Notes: generated from the letters alone by a model not told the origin. A stretch of 64,000 nucleotides of DNA from Paracoccus salsus (GCF_021556615.1 NZ_JAKGGD010000006.1:186001-250000); one strand, 5' to 3'; positions 16,537 to 25,285 are shown, numbered from the stretch's first letter. A program made the numbers and translations.

Positions 16537-19500
16537 ATGGCAAGATATCCGGTGTCCACAGCGGAAACAGCCTCCGAGGCAAACTATGAGTCGGGACTGC
16601 TTGGGCAGGTTTATACTGATGAATCGCTCAGGAACCTCTTCGATGCTCTGGACAGGATGAACGGTGCATCGGATGCGATGTTCGTATCGGATGCGATCGA
16701 TTACGGGTCGACAGACGGTTCGCTGCAAGAGTTTCTGGGCGACGATGCCCTGACGCTCAGCGATCCCGCCCTCGGCAACGTGTCCGACCTGTACGCTTTG
16801 CAACTGTCCGGTCAGATCTTTCTCGAGGCGGGGACCCACCGCTTCGGCAATGTGACCGATGACGGTTTCAGGCTGACGATCGGCGAAGAGACCGTTGCCG
16901 AATACACCGGCGCTCGGGCCGCATCAGCGACTTACGGCGAGGTCGAGATTACTGAATCGGGTTGGTACACGATCCGCGTGGATTACTTCGAGGCCTGGGG
17001 CGCAACCGAACTGCGTATCGGCCACAGTCTGGACGGCGGCACGTGGTCATATCTTGACGAAAGCCGCCTGCGCCACGGCACCGACGAGGCTGTGAGCGAT
17101 CCCGAACCCGCGCCGAATGTCGCCCCGGTGGCGCAGGATGATGGCGGTTTTTCGGTGCAAGCCGGCCAGACGGTCACCATTCCGGTGGCCCAGTTGCTGG
17201 CGAATGATTCCGATGCGGACGGCGATGATCTTTCCGTTCTGCGTCTGACGAATGTCACCAACGGCACCGCGCAGATCGTCGGAGACGAGGTTCGGTTTAC
17301 CGGCGCCGCACAGGGTTCGGGACGCTTTGACTATGTGATTGGCGACGGTCGCGGCGGCGAGGCGATCGCGACCGTTTCGGTGGGCGTGACGACCGCGCCG
17401 GCCAGCACGAACACGCGCCCGGATGCGCGCAACGACACGCGCAAGATCCTCGAGGATGGGCAACTCACGCTGAACCCGCTGGCAAACGACATCGATGCCG
17501 ATGGCGACACGATGACGATTTACGAGATAGGCTCGCCGGGACACGGCACGGTGACGCAAAACGACGATGGCACGCTGACCTATGTTCCGGACGCGAACTT
17601 CAACGGGCGCGACAGCTTCATCTACCGGATCACCGACGGCAATGGCGGCACCGACACGGCCCGCGTCGTCGTCAATGTCACCCCGGTCAACGATGCACCG
17701 GTCGCTGGCGACGACGGCGGCTTCGCCGTTCAGGCAGGAGAGTCGATCACCATCGCGATTTCGGACCTGCTGGCAAACGACACGGATGCGGACGGAGATG
17801 CGCTGTCGCTCGTGCGGCTGGGCGACATCACCAACGGCACGGCAGAGATCGTCGGCGACCAGATCCGGTTCACCGGGAACGGTGCGGGCACCGGCAGCTT
17901 TGACTACGTCGTGGGCGACGGGAATGGCGGCCGCGACACGGCACGGGTTTCCGTGAATGTCACCGAGGCGCCGGTCACCGAGGCGCCGGTCACCGAGACG
18001 CCGGTGAACGTGGCACCGGTCGCTGGCGACGACGGCGGCTTCGCCGTTCAGGCAGGAGAGTCGATCACCATCGCGATTTCGGACCTGCTGGCAAACGACA
18101 CGGATGCGGACGGAGATGCGCTGTCGCTCGTGCGGCTGGGCGACATCACCAACGGCACGGCAGAGATCGTCGGCGACCAGATCCGGTTCACCGGGAACGG
18201 TGCGGGCACCGGCAGCTTTGACTACGTCGTGGGCGACGGGAATGGCGGCCGCGACACGGCACGGGTTTCCGTCGAGGTATCGGCCCCGCCGGTGATCGGC
18301 GATGGCGACACGGGCGGCGGCGATACCGGCGGCGACACCGGCGGTGGCGACACGGGCGGCGACACGGGCGGCGATCATGGCGGCCACGGTGGGGGCGACA
18401 CGGGCGGCGACACGGGCGGCGATCATGGCGGCCACGGTGGGGGCGATCTGATCGACCCGCCGCAGACGGCGGCCGAGATCGCGGCTTTCGTCGAAATGGT
18501 TCAGAACATGCCCGAGCACGACATGGAGGGTCACTCCGGCGCAATGGCTGGCCACATGGCGGCCTTGAATCTGGTTTCGCGCGGGGACGCCACACATGTG
18601 GCCGTCAACCATGGCGACTGGAACGATCCTTCGATCTGGCACAACGGTCAGGTGCCGGGCGATGACGCCCGCGTTCTGATCCCCGAGGGTATCTCTGTCG
18701 GCTACAGCGAGGAAAACGACGCCTCCATCTTCACCGTGCGCGTGGACGGCTATCTGCACTTCGCCACCGATGAGGATAGCAGGCTGGTGGTCGACACGCT
18801 GGTCGTCTCGCCGACCGGTCATCTGGAGATCGGCACCGAAGGGCGCCCGGTCCAGGCCGGAACGAATGTTGACATCGTTTTTGCCGACAACGGCAACATC
18901 GATGTCGCCTGGGACCCTGCCCTGCTGTCACGCGGCATGGTCGCGATGGGCGAGGTGGACATAGCCGGGCAGGAAAAGGCGTCGCATCTGAAGGTTCAGG
19001 TGGATGCGATGGCCGGGGATACCACGCTGACACTCGAAGAGGCCCCCACAGGATGGCAGGTGGGCGACAAGCTGGTCCTGACCGGCACCTACCAGCAGGG
19101 CTTCTACTGGAACAATGCCGAAGGTCGGATGGCTTTTGCAGAGACCCAGGACGAGGAAGTCACGATCGCAGCGATCAGCGGAAACACCGTGACGCTGGAT
19201 CGCCCGCTCACCTTCGATCACGATACCCCACGTGAGGATCTGAAAGCCTATGTGGCGAACATGACCCGAAACGTCACCTTCTCGAGCGAGGGCGGTGACG
19301 ACCTTCCGGCGCATCAGCGTGGCCAGGTCATGTTCATGCATAATGACGATGTCGATGTGCGTTATGCGGGCTTCAACGATCTTGGGCGGACTGACAAATC
19401 GGAATATTCCGGCCCGGCGAGCGATTTCGGCGGTGTCGGGAACCTGTCGCCCGATGCCAATATCGAGGGGCGCTATCCGTTCCATTTCCACGAAGCCGGC

Positions 19501-21054
19501 CTTGATGATATGGAGAACCCGGCGATTGCGATCGGCAACGTCGTGGACGGATCGCCCGGCTGGGGTTTCGTGCACCATTCGTCAAACGCCAACCTGACCC
19601 GCAACGTGTCCTTCGATGCCTGGGGCGCTGGCTTCGTTGCCGAGGACGGCAACGAAACCGGCACCTGGTATCAAAACATCGCCATCAAGGGTCAGGGCTG
19701 GAGCTTTGGCGACGGCGCGGTCAAGAACAGCGAAGTCGACGGCGACGTCGCCCGCACCGGTGACGGCTTCTGGATGGGCGGTCGTCTGGTCGAACTGGCC
19801 GAGAACGTCGCCGCGAATACCACGCACGGCTTTGTCTGGTTGCACCGGGGCGATCGCGACTCGATCGATCCCGACACGATGCATCACTCCGAAGTCGGAT
19901 ACGGACGCGATCGGTTGGACACCGACAAGCCGGCGATCCAGGGCTTCCGCGACAACGAGGCGTTCGGCACCAACACGGGCTTGATTGTCGTGAAACAGAA
20001 CCCGGACCAGGGGCATGACCTGCGCAGCGTGTTCGACGGGTTCCTGAACTGGGAGACCCGCGAGGGCATCTTCCTCAGCTATACCGGCCACTACACGTTC
20101 AAGGATGTCGATCTGGTCGGGCAGCGCCCCGAGAACAACGACATGCCGGATGATACCCCTCATGGTGTGAACCTGGCCACGAACGCCTTCGACATGGTGT
20201 TCAACGGCATCAGGATCGATGGTTTCGATCATGCGTTCAACATGCTTGACAACAACGACATCCACAGTGGCGGAGGCGCGCCCGGCGACTTCCACAATAC
20301 CGTCATCGACGGCGATTTCCGCAATATCGGTGGTGTCGATATCCGCGAGTCGTTTGCCGGACAGTTGACACAATTGGACGGCTCGAGCCTGACACCGGGA
20401 CAGCTCGAATTCCGTTTGACGGCGGACCGAGTGATTTCCGATGCCGATCACATGTTGTTCAATGGTATCAAGACCGACTCGATCGGATCGATCCAGAGGA
20501 ACTTTACCATCGAACAGCAGGGTCTGTGGAATTATCAGAAGGATGAGTTCCTCGACAGCGAAGGCTATTGGCGGCTGCCCGACGGCACAGCGGTCGCCCT
20601 GGTCGAGGACTTCGTGACGGACAGGGCAACCGGAGAGTCGCTGAAGCAGTATCTGGTCTTCGAACTGGACTATCCCGACAGCACCCTGAACAGCCGCTAC
20701 TCCTATAACGGGGTGATCAATCTGGGCGGACCGGGTCCGATCGCGAACACTGACCACGCCACGACCAGTGCCGGCACCGCCTTGCGCATGGATCTTGTGG
20801 CCAATGACAGCGATCCGGATGGCGGACTTGTCCGGGTGGGCGGTCTGATCGACCCGCGCAACGGGAATGTCTATCTGCAGGACGACGGCTCTGTCCTCTA
20901 CCGTCCCAATGACGGTTTTGTCGGGGTCGATCACTTCCAGTACTGGGCGGCCGACGAAGAGGGGAACTTTACCCGCGGTGAGGCCATGGTCACGGTTGGA
21001 GCTGCTGGCACCATGCTGCATGACGCCATGATGAGCGATATGTTCGACTTGTGA
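16537..21054 (+). CDS. Giant secreted-type protein: PA14, cadherin-like repeats, Gly/Asp/His linker, G8 domain, beta-helix
   Basis: 1505 residues, acidic and rich in Asp, Gly and Asn. A PA14-like domain (about 65-182) is followed by four cadherin-like/VCBS-type Ig repeats (about 190-287, 290-385, 386-476, 492-582), marked by LLANDTDADGD and FDYVVGDGNGG motifs. A Gly-Asp-Thr/His linker runs about 585-645. A G8 domain begins near HGDWNDPSIW (Trp695). A beta-helix region contains RYPFHFHEAG (979-988), a motif I associate with CEMIP/TMEM2-like G8 proteins. A last cadherin-like domain spans about 1405-1492. There is no Sec signal peptide and no RTX nonapeptide. The hydrophobic-acidic C-terminus ending SDMFDL could be a type I secretion signal. 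Likely an extracellular carbohydrate-binding or depolymerising adhesin; activity is inferred only. Confidence 0.85.
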   Translation: MARYPVSTAETASEANYESGLLGQVYTDESLRNLFDALDRMNGASDAMFVSDAIDYGSTDGSLQEFLGDDALTLSDPALGNVSDLYALQLSGQIFLEAGTHRFGNVTDDGFRLTIGEETVAEYTGARAASATYGEVEITESGWYTIRVDYFEAWGATELRIGHSLDGGTWSYLDESRLRHGTDEAVSDPEPAPNVAPVAQDDGGFSVQAGQTVTIPVAQLLANDSDADGDDLSVLRLTNVTNGTAQIVGDEVRFTGAAQGSGRFDYVIGDGRGGEAIATVSVGVTTAPASTNTRPDARNDTRKILEDGQLTLNPLANDIDADGDTMTIYEIGSPGHGTVTQNDDGTLTYVPDANFNGRDSFIYRITDGNGGTDTARVVVNVTPVNDAPVAGDDGGFAVQAGESITIAISDLLANDTDADGDALSLVRLGDITNGTAEIVGDQIRFTGNGAGTGSFDYVVGDGNGGRDTARVSVNVTEAPVTEAPVTETPVNVAPVAGDDGGFAVQAGESITIAISDLLANDTDADGDALSLVRLGDITNGTAEIVGDQIRFTGNGAGTGSFDYVVGDGNGGRDTARVSVEVSAPPVIGDGDTGGGDTGGDTGGGDTGGDTGGDHGGHGGGDTGGDTGGDHGGHGGGDLIDPPQTAAEIAAFVEMVQNMPEHDMEGHSGAMAGHMAALNLVSRGDATHVAVNHGDWNDPSIWHNGQVPGDDARVLIPEGISVGYSEENDASIFTVRVDGYLHFATDEDSRLVVDTLVVSPTGHLEIGTEGRPVQAGTNVDIVFADNGNIDVAWDPALLSRGMVAMGEVDIAGQEKASHLKVQVDAMAGDTTLTLEEAPTGWQVGDKLVLTGTYQQGFYWNNAEGRMAFAETQDEEVTIAAISGNTVTLDRPLTFDHDTPREDLKAYVANMTRNVTFSSEGGDDLPAHQRGQVMFMHNDDVDVRYAGFNDLGRTDKSEYSGPASDFGGVGNLSPDANIEGRYPFHFHEAGLDDMENPAIAIGNVVDGSPGWGFVHHSSNANLTRNVSFDAWGAGFVAEDGNETGTWYQNIAIKGQGWSFGDGAVKNSEVDGDVARTGDGFWMGGRLVELAENVAANTTHGFVWLHRGDRDSIDPDTMHHSEVGYGRDRLDTDKPAIQGFRDNEAFGTNTGLIVVKQNPDQGHDLRSVFDGFLNWETREGIFLSYTGHYTFKDVDLVGQRPENNDMPDDTPHGVNLATNAFDMVFNGIRIDGFDHAFNMLDNNDIHSGGGAPGDFHNTVIDGDFRNIGGVDIRESFAGQLTQLDGSSLTPGQLEFRLTADRVISDADHMLFNGIKTDSIGSIQRNFTIEQQGLWNYQKDEFLDSEGYWRLPDGTAVALVEDFVTDRATGESLKQYLVFELDYPDSTLNSRYSYNGVINLGGPGPIANTDHATTSAGTALRMDLVANDSDPDGGLVRVGGLIDPRNGNVYLQDDGSVLYRPNDGFVGVDHFQYWAADEEGNFTRGEAMVTVGAAGTMLHDAMMSDMFDL
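17695..17954 (+). repeat. Copy 1 of a 260-bp perfect direct repeat (cadherin-like module)
   Basis: These 260 bases recur identically at 18013-18272, offset by 318 bases (106 codons). They encode the third cadherin-like repeat of the giant secreted protein. Identity at every third-codon position means very recent duplication or ongoing gene conversion. Confidence 0.97.
17959..18003 (+). repeat. Three 15-bp tandem units (Val-Thr-Glu-Ala-Pro linker)
   Basis: Three in-register 15-base units start at 17959, 17974 and 17989. The first two are identical and the third has one substitution. They encode a VTEAP-type hinge between the two duplicated cadherin-like modules. Confidence 0.95.
18013..18272 (+). 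repeat. Copy 2 of the 260-bp perfect direct repeat
   Basis: Identical over 260 bases to 17695-17954. It encodes the fourth cadherin-like module. Identity ends exactly where the downstream linker begins. Confidence 0.97.
18349..18444 (+). repeat. Two 48-bp tandem units (Gly/Asp/His linker)
   Basis: Perfect tandem duplication of a 48-base unit (18349-18396 and 18397-18444), itself built from 12-base GGC-ending blocks. It encodes DTGGDTGGDHGGHGGG twice and forms a flexible, possibly cation- or metal-binding linker ahead of the G8 domain. Confidence 0.95.
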
Positions 21055-21413
21055 TCCCGGCTTGGGGACGAGTGTTGCACACTGGTCTCGAGGCTTCACG
21101 AATCTGAACAAGCCCCCCGCCCAGGAAGCCCCGGGCGGGGGGTCTTGAAAAAACGAACGATGGTCGTCGAGTCGGACCATCATCTTGCCGGCGGCCGAAG
21201 CGCTGGCCTCTCGGGCAAGGATCGTGCGGCTCATGGTGCGCGGTCATGTCCGTCCGCGGGTGGCCGGTGACGGGGTGGTTCGACCGACACGGGCCGCTTT
21301 CCACGATCGATGCGCGACGCGATCCTGCCCGACGCCTCCGTTCACGACGCGCGGGTCGGGGAACAACCTCTGCGCTCACGGGTTGAGCCTGGAACGGACT
21401 CACGGGAAAGCCC
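21055..21413. other. Intergenic region after the giant protein
   Basis: About 360 bases. A terminator lies at 21113-21142. The rest carries no convincing gene; a frame of 164 codons on plus is out of phase with, and runs through, the next gene. The promoter of the 214-residue protein should lie in the right half. Confidence 0.5.
21113..21142 (+). terminator. Terminator hairpin after the giant secreted protein
   Basis: CCCCCCGCCC (21113-21122) pairs perfectly with GGGCGGGGGG (21133-21142) over a 10-base loop. The downstream T-run is weak (TCTTG), followed by AAAAAA. The very stable stem 59 bases after the stop codon still argues for a terminator. Confidence 0.7.
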
Positions 21414-22058
21414 ATGCTGGACTGGATTTCGCAGAACGCGACCCTGGTCACCGCCACCGCGCAGATCGTCACCGCCAGCGTTTGGATCGTCTATCTGCAC
21501 ATCCTGGTGCGCAGCATCCAGCGCGGCCGGAAGACCAATATCCTGATAACCCGCGTGGCCGGAAACGCGGATCGCGCGCATCTGATCGTCGGCAACATGG
21601 GCGCCGAGCCGATCTTCGTGTCCGGGGTGTTCGCCGATATCGAGATCGACGGCGAGACGTTCGAGGCGGTCGTCGGTGACAACCGCATCCAGTCGAACCG
21701 GGAAGACGCCGATCCAGTCCTGCAAGCCACCGAGGGGCCGCTGGACCGAGCAAGATATCGCGATCTTGGCGCGATGTCGGACATTCTGCGCGGGGCCCTG
21801 AATTTCCTGGGAAAGTCCGAACAGATCGACCGAGCCGATTGCATGACCGTGACAGTGGTCGCAGAGAGCAGCCAGGACTCGATGCTGGCCGCCGGACAAC
21901 AATCCTTCCGGGTCCATCGCAAGGGCGACAAGCGCATCTTCCTGCCGATCCGGACCCGCACCCACCAGATTCGCGGCCGCCGGGATCGCCGGCATCTTCT
22001 GGATCGCCTGCAACGGCGCATCAGCATGGAAGCCGACAGGGTGGCCGGCAACGACTAG
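21414..22058 (+). CDS. Membrane-anchored protein of unknown function
   Basis: 214 residues. A single N-terminal membrane segment (about residues 8-32, ATAQIVTASVWIVYLHILV) is followed by an Arg-rich stop-transfer patch (RSIQRGRKTN). A soluble domain with beta-rich stretches (NILITRVAG, AHLIVGNMGAEPIFVSGVFADIEIDG) comes next, and the tail is strongly basic (RTRTHQIRGRRDRRH). The topology suggests a cytoplasmic domain, because positive charges follow the membrane segment. I do not recognise a named family, although similar N-anchored proteins occur in Rhodobacteraceae. It is isolated, with no operon partner, between the giant secreted protein and a convergent phosphoesterase operon. Confidence 0.7.
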   Translation: MLDWISQNATLVTATAQIVTASVWIVYLHILVRSIQRGRKTNILITRVAGNADRAHLIVGNMGAEPIFVSGVFADIEIDGETFEAVVGDNRIQSNREDADPVLQATEGPLDRARYRDLGAMSDILRGALNFLGKSEQIDRADCMTVTVVAESSQDSMLAAGQQSFRVHRKGDKRIFLPIRTRTHQIRGRRDRRHLLDRLQRRISMEADRVAGND

Positions 22059-22436
22059 AAGACGATCCGGCTGCGCCGCTCGGCGCCGGAACCAGGTGTT
22101 GTGCTGTCCCGGCGTGGCCGCGTCCGCGAGTCCGGTGTCCTTTCACCGGCACGTTCGGTGTCATTCCGGGTGGCTATCGAGGTGGAATCTGGCCGTAGAA
22201 TTTGGCGGTTCGCTCAAAGCTCGGAACGTGGCGGCGCTTGCCCGCGGTGGTCGGCAACTCGGCGACGTCGATGTGACGGCACCCGATCGGATGGCGCTTG
22301 AATTTCGGCCGCCTTGGCTTTCATCCCGCGACGTCGGGCAAACCACAGGTCCCATGCCCTGCAGGCACGGGTGCTGCGCTGGTCTGGTTGGCCGCGGCAC
22401 CGATGGCTGCAAGGCACGGAGGAAACAAGGGCCGCA
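22059..22436. other. Convergent intergenic region
   Basis: About 380 bases between two converging genes. The open frames are short, overlapping and of poor composition. I see no clear terminator hairpin with a T-run and no RNA gene. Confidence 0.5.
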
Positions 22437-23249
22437 TCAAGGCTCGGGATCAGGCACCTGGCCGAGGCTTTCCCAAAACCCGCTTTCGCGCGTCAGCCGC
22501 TGGAACGAGGGCGGGCGAAAATCCGGCTCGGCCATCGGCGCGACATGGCGTTCGATGGTCAGGCGCGGCCCGTCGATCCTGAGCACGGCGAATTCGTTCT
22601 GCAGATCGCTCGGCCGCGCGCACAGCGCCGTCCCGGCCTGGATCTGCAGGATGGACGGATGGCCTCGGGCCAGCAACGCGCGCGCCGCCCAGATGTGAAG
22701 ATGGCCGCTGAGGGCGATCTGTGCGCCCGCCCGCTCCAGCCTGTGCAGAGCCTCGGGCGCGCGACGCGCCAGCTTCTTGTCGATGCCGGGCAGGTGCTGC
22801 AGCGGGTGATGCAGCGCGACGATATTGGTGGCCAGCGGATCCAGCCCCGCCACCAGACGCGCGATCTGGGTATGCCGTATCACCCCGCGCTGACACGCGA
22901 ACGGGTCGACGCTGTTCAGCCCCAGGACACGGACCTGACCGGCCGCACGCACCGGCGACAGCTCGGATCCGATCCCCTGGCGGTAGCCCGACCAGGGGAT
23001 CAGGAAACGCACCGGGATATTGTATAACGGGACGTCGTGATTGCCCGGGACGGCCATGACCGGCGCGGTGATGCGCGACAGAAAGCGAGCGGCGTCGTGG
23101 AACTGGCCCGGCCGTCCGCGATGGGTCAGGTCGCCGGTCACCACCACCAGATCGGCCTCAAGGCGGTTCAGCCGCGCCAGCAACGGTTCGACCAGTTCGC
23201 TTCTGTGAAACCCGAAATGCAGATCCGACAAATGGACGATCCGCGTCAT
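22437..23249 (-). CDS. Metallophosphoesterase (calcineurin-like)
   Basis: 270 residues with the full dinuclear metal signature: IVHLSDLHFG (D-x-H), VVTGDLTHRG (GDxx), VPGNHD (GNHD), IVALHHP and LSGHLHIW (GHxH). This resembles the CpdA/Icc-like branch, whose substrates include cyclic nucleotides and phospholipid headgroups, but the substrate here is not determinable. It overlaps the lipid-kinase-like gene upstream by four bases, implying one transcript and suggesting opposing phosphoryl chemistry in the same pathway. No signal peptide. Confidence 0.9.
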   Translation of the reverse strand: MTRIVHLSDLHFGFHRSELVEPLLARLNRLEADLVVVTGDLTHRGRPGQFHDAARFLSRITAPVMAVPGNHDVPLYNIPVRFLIPWSGYRQGIGSELSPVRAAGQVRVLGLNSVDPFACQRGVIRHTQIARLVAGLDPLATNIVALHHPLQHLPGIDKKLARRAPEALHRLERAGAQIALSGHLHIWAARALLARGHPSILQIQAGTALCARPSDLQNEFAVLRIDGPRLTIERHVAPMAEPDFRPPSFQRLTRESGFWESLGQVPDPEP

Positions 23250-24196
23250 GTGGCGCGGTCCCGTGTCTTGCTGACGCCGTCGGCCGGCAGCAGGACGGTC
23301 AGCCCGCCGAGCCAGACCTTGAGATTCAGCGGCGAGGCCATCACGGTCTTTTCGCCGTCATGCGCGATCAGATGGCGCTTCTTGGGCGTCTCGATCGTCA
23401 GCGCGTCGGTCAGTATCAGGTCGAAGTCGCTGTCCTTGGCAGAGAAGCCGAAGGCCAGGCGGAACGCCGACCGGATCAGCGGCAGCGGTCGCCTTGCCCT
23501 GGCGACCAGAACCGCGAACTGACCCGCACGGATGGCGTCGGCCCCGTCAAGGCCAAAGCTGTCCAGCTGGTAGGCGCTGCGCGCCACGAAGACCAGCGCC
23601 GTTGTGAAGTGCCTCGACTGGCCGTCCATCCGTGCCGTCAGCCTCATCGGGTGCCGCAGACGACGCAGCGCCACCAGCACCGACCAGTAGGCGGCGATGC
23701 GCGACCGGCCCCAGCGCCTGTAGATGCTTTCGCGCGTCTTCAGGATATGCGGATAGGCGCCAAGGCTGACATTGTTCAGGAAGATCAGGTTCTCGATCTG
23801 CCCGATATCGATCGGCGTGAGCCGCGCGTTGCGGATCGTGTCCAGCGCATCGTCAAGCGTCTCGCCAACGCCAAGGTCGCGCGCGAAATAGTTGAATGTT
23901 CCGCAGGGCAGAACGCCCATGGCCGTTCCGGTCCCGGCCAGCGCGCTGGCGACTGCAGACTGGGTGCCATCCCCGCCAGCGGCCACCACCACGTCAAAGC
24001 CGTCCGCGACGGCGCTGCTGGCCATGTCCACCAGATCCGACCCGCGCCGGGTCTTTCGCAGCGCAAATTCGGCGCAACAGGGCTTCAGCGCCTGCGTGAC
24101 CGCCCGGGCGAATCCCGTGTCGTCCTTGCGGCCCGCGCCGAGATTCATGATGACGCAAAGACGGCTTTGCGACAGGTCGTGGATGGCGTCTGACAT
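23246..24196 (-). CDS. Diacylglycerol/sphingosine kinase-family protein (YegS-like)
   Basis: 316 residues with the DAGK catalytic fold. The N-terminal strand CVIMNLGAGRKD and the nucleotide-binding VAAGGDGTQSAVASAL (GGDGT motif) are clear, followed by LPCGTFNYFARDLGV. Downstream, IDIGQIENLIFLNNVSLGAYP matches the second half of the fold. Such enzymes phosphorylate a lipid hydroxyl with ATP at the membrane face; the lipid is unknown. It is transcribed with the downstream metallophosphoesterase (ATGA overlap). About 55 bases separate it from the end of fdsD, so read-through from the formate dehydrogenase operon is possible. Confidence 0.88.
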   Translation of the reverse strand: MSDAIHDLSQSRLCVIMNLGAGRKDDTGFARAVTQALKPCCAEFALRKTRRGSDLVDMASSAVADGFDVVVAAGGDGTQSAVASALAGTGTAMGVLPCGTFNYFARDLGVGETLDDALDTIRNARLTPIDIGQIENLIFLNNVSLGAYPHILKTRESIYRRWGRSRIAAYWSVLVALRRLRHPMRLTARMDGQSRHFTTALVFVARSAYQLDSFGLDGADAIRAGQFAVLVARARRPLPLIRSAFRLAFGFSAKDSDFDLILTDALTIETPKKRHLIAHDGEKTVMASPLNLKVWLGGLTVLLPADGVSKTRDRAT

Positions 24197-24252
24197 GGGG
24201 TGCCCGTGGGATCATCGTTTCACCCCTCAACCCGCGCAAGCGTCGCCTGGTT

Positions 24253-24453
24253 TCACAAGTGTTGCACGGCCTCTTCGACACTGGGCTTCAGACCGGCGCC
24301 GCCGGCCTGGACATACTCTGCCAACTGGCTCCGCATCCGCGGCTCCCAGTAGTCGCGCAAATGATCGGCGATCCTCTCGGGCGCGTTGCCGGGTTGGCTG
24401 TCGAAGAAGCTGGCAATCTGGTTGGCCATCATAATCATTTTCTCAGGCGACAT
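24253..24453 (-). CDS. fdsD: NAD-dependent formate dehydrogenase delta subunit
   Basis: A 66-residue protein typical of FdsD: MIMMANQIASFF, then FDSQPGNAPERIADHLRDYW and a C-terminal acidic helix. FdsD is a small accessory subunit of the soluble formate dehydrogenase, reported to be needed for activity in Ralstonia and Rhodobacter-type enzymes. It overlaps the end of fdhD by 11 bases. It is the last fds gene. Confidence 0.92.
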   Translation of the reverse strand: MSPEKMIMMANQIASFFDSQPGNAPERIADHLRDYWEPRMRSQLAEYVQAGGAGLKPSVEEAVQHL

Positions 24454-25282
24454 CGGAAACCTCGGCCTTCATGCGTTCAGGGTGGGAAAAGAGATCAAAA
24501 TCCGCGCCGCGCGCAAGGGCGGCCAGGGTCACGCCCGCGCCCTCGGCCAGCCGCAGCGCGTGAAGCGTCGGGGCCGAGACGGCGACCAGCATGGCGCAAC
24601 CGGCCATCGCGCATTTCTGCACCATCTCGACCGAGACGCGGCTGGTCAGGACAAAAGCGCCCTGTCCCGCATCAAGCCCTTGTCGCGCCATCGCGCCGAT
24701 CAGCTTGTCAAGAGCGTTGTGGCGGCCGACATCCTCGCGGGCCAGGATCACCCCGCGTCCGGGCAGCAGGAAACCGGCCGCATGGACGGCGCGGCACTGG
24801 TCATGCATCCGTTGCCACGCGCGCAGGGATTGGGTGGCCGCGGCGATCTGCCCGGCGGTCAGCACCGGGCCCGCCTTGCGCAGATCGGGAAGCGGTCGGG
24901 CGACCTGATCCAGACTGTCAATCCCGCACAGCCCGCAGCCGACCGGCCCGGCCAGTGTCCGACGGCGCGCGGCCAGCGCCTCGGCGCGGTCCTCGGTCAG
25001 CCAAAGCCGCGCCTCGATCCCCTGATCATGCGCCACGATCTCACAGGATGCGATCTGGGCAATGTCGGTCACGATGCCCTCGGACAGCGAAAAACCGGTC
25101 GCGAAATCGCGGATATCCGCGGGGCTGGCCATCATCACGGCGTGACTGGTGCCGTCATAGACCATCGCCACCGCCGTCTCCTCGGGCAGGACACGGCTTA
25201 TGGCGCTGCGGCTGCCCCGCGATCCGTCCAGGGCATGGATGTGCAAAGCCTCCGTCGCCCCAAGGGGCTGCGGCAAGTCCAT
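24443..25282 (-). CDS. fdhD: Formate dehydrogenase accessory sulfurtransferase FdhD (FdsC)
   Basis: 279 residues. FdhD transfers sulfur from the cysteine desulfurase to the molybdenum cofactor, which formate dehydrogenase requires before it becomes active. The catalytic loop GCGLCGIDS (CxxC) is present near residue 113. It is followed by the family motifs HAAGFL, REDVGRHNALDKLIG and SRVSVEMVQKCAMAG. It lies 3 bases after fdsA and overlaps fdsD, so it belongs to the same operon, where it corresponds to fdsC of fdsGBACD clusters. Confidence 0.95.
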   Translation of the reverse strand: MDLPQPLGATEALHIHALDGSRGSRSAISRVLPEETAVAMVYDGTSHAVMMASPADIRDFATGFSLSEGIVTDIAQIASCEIVAHDQGIEARLWLTEDRAEALAARRRTLAGPVGCGLCGIDSLDQVARPLPDLRKAGPVLTAGQIAAATQSLRAWQRMHDQCRAVHAAGFLLPGRGVILAREDVGRHNALDKLIGAMARQGLDAGQGAFVLTSRVSVEMVQKCAMAGCAMLVAVSAPTLHALRLAEGAGVTLAALARGADFDLFSHPERMKAEVSDVA

Positions 25283-25285
25283 GCG

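Noticed and set aside
17695-18444. Regularly repeated DNA considered as a CRISPR array
   Set aside because: The repeats are in-frame coding modules of 260, 15 and 48 bases, with no unique spacers and no cas genes.
17047-18822. 591-codon minus-strand frame inside the giant protein
   Set aside because: Its repeats simply mirror the plus-strand repeats; composition is implausible.
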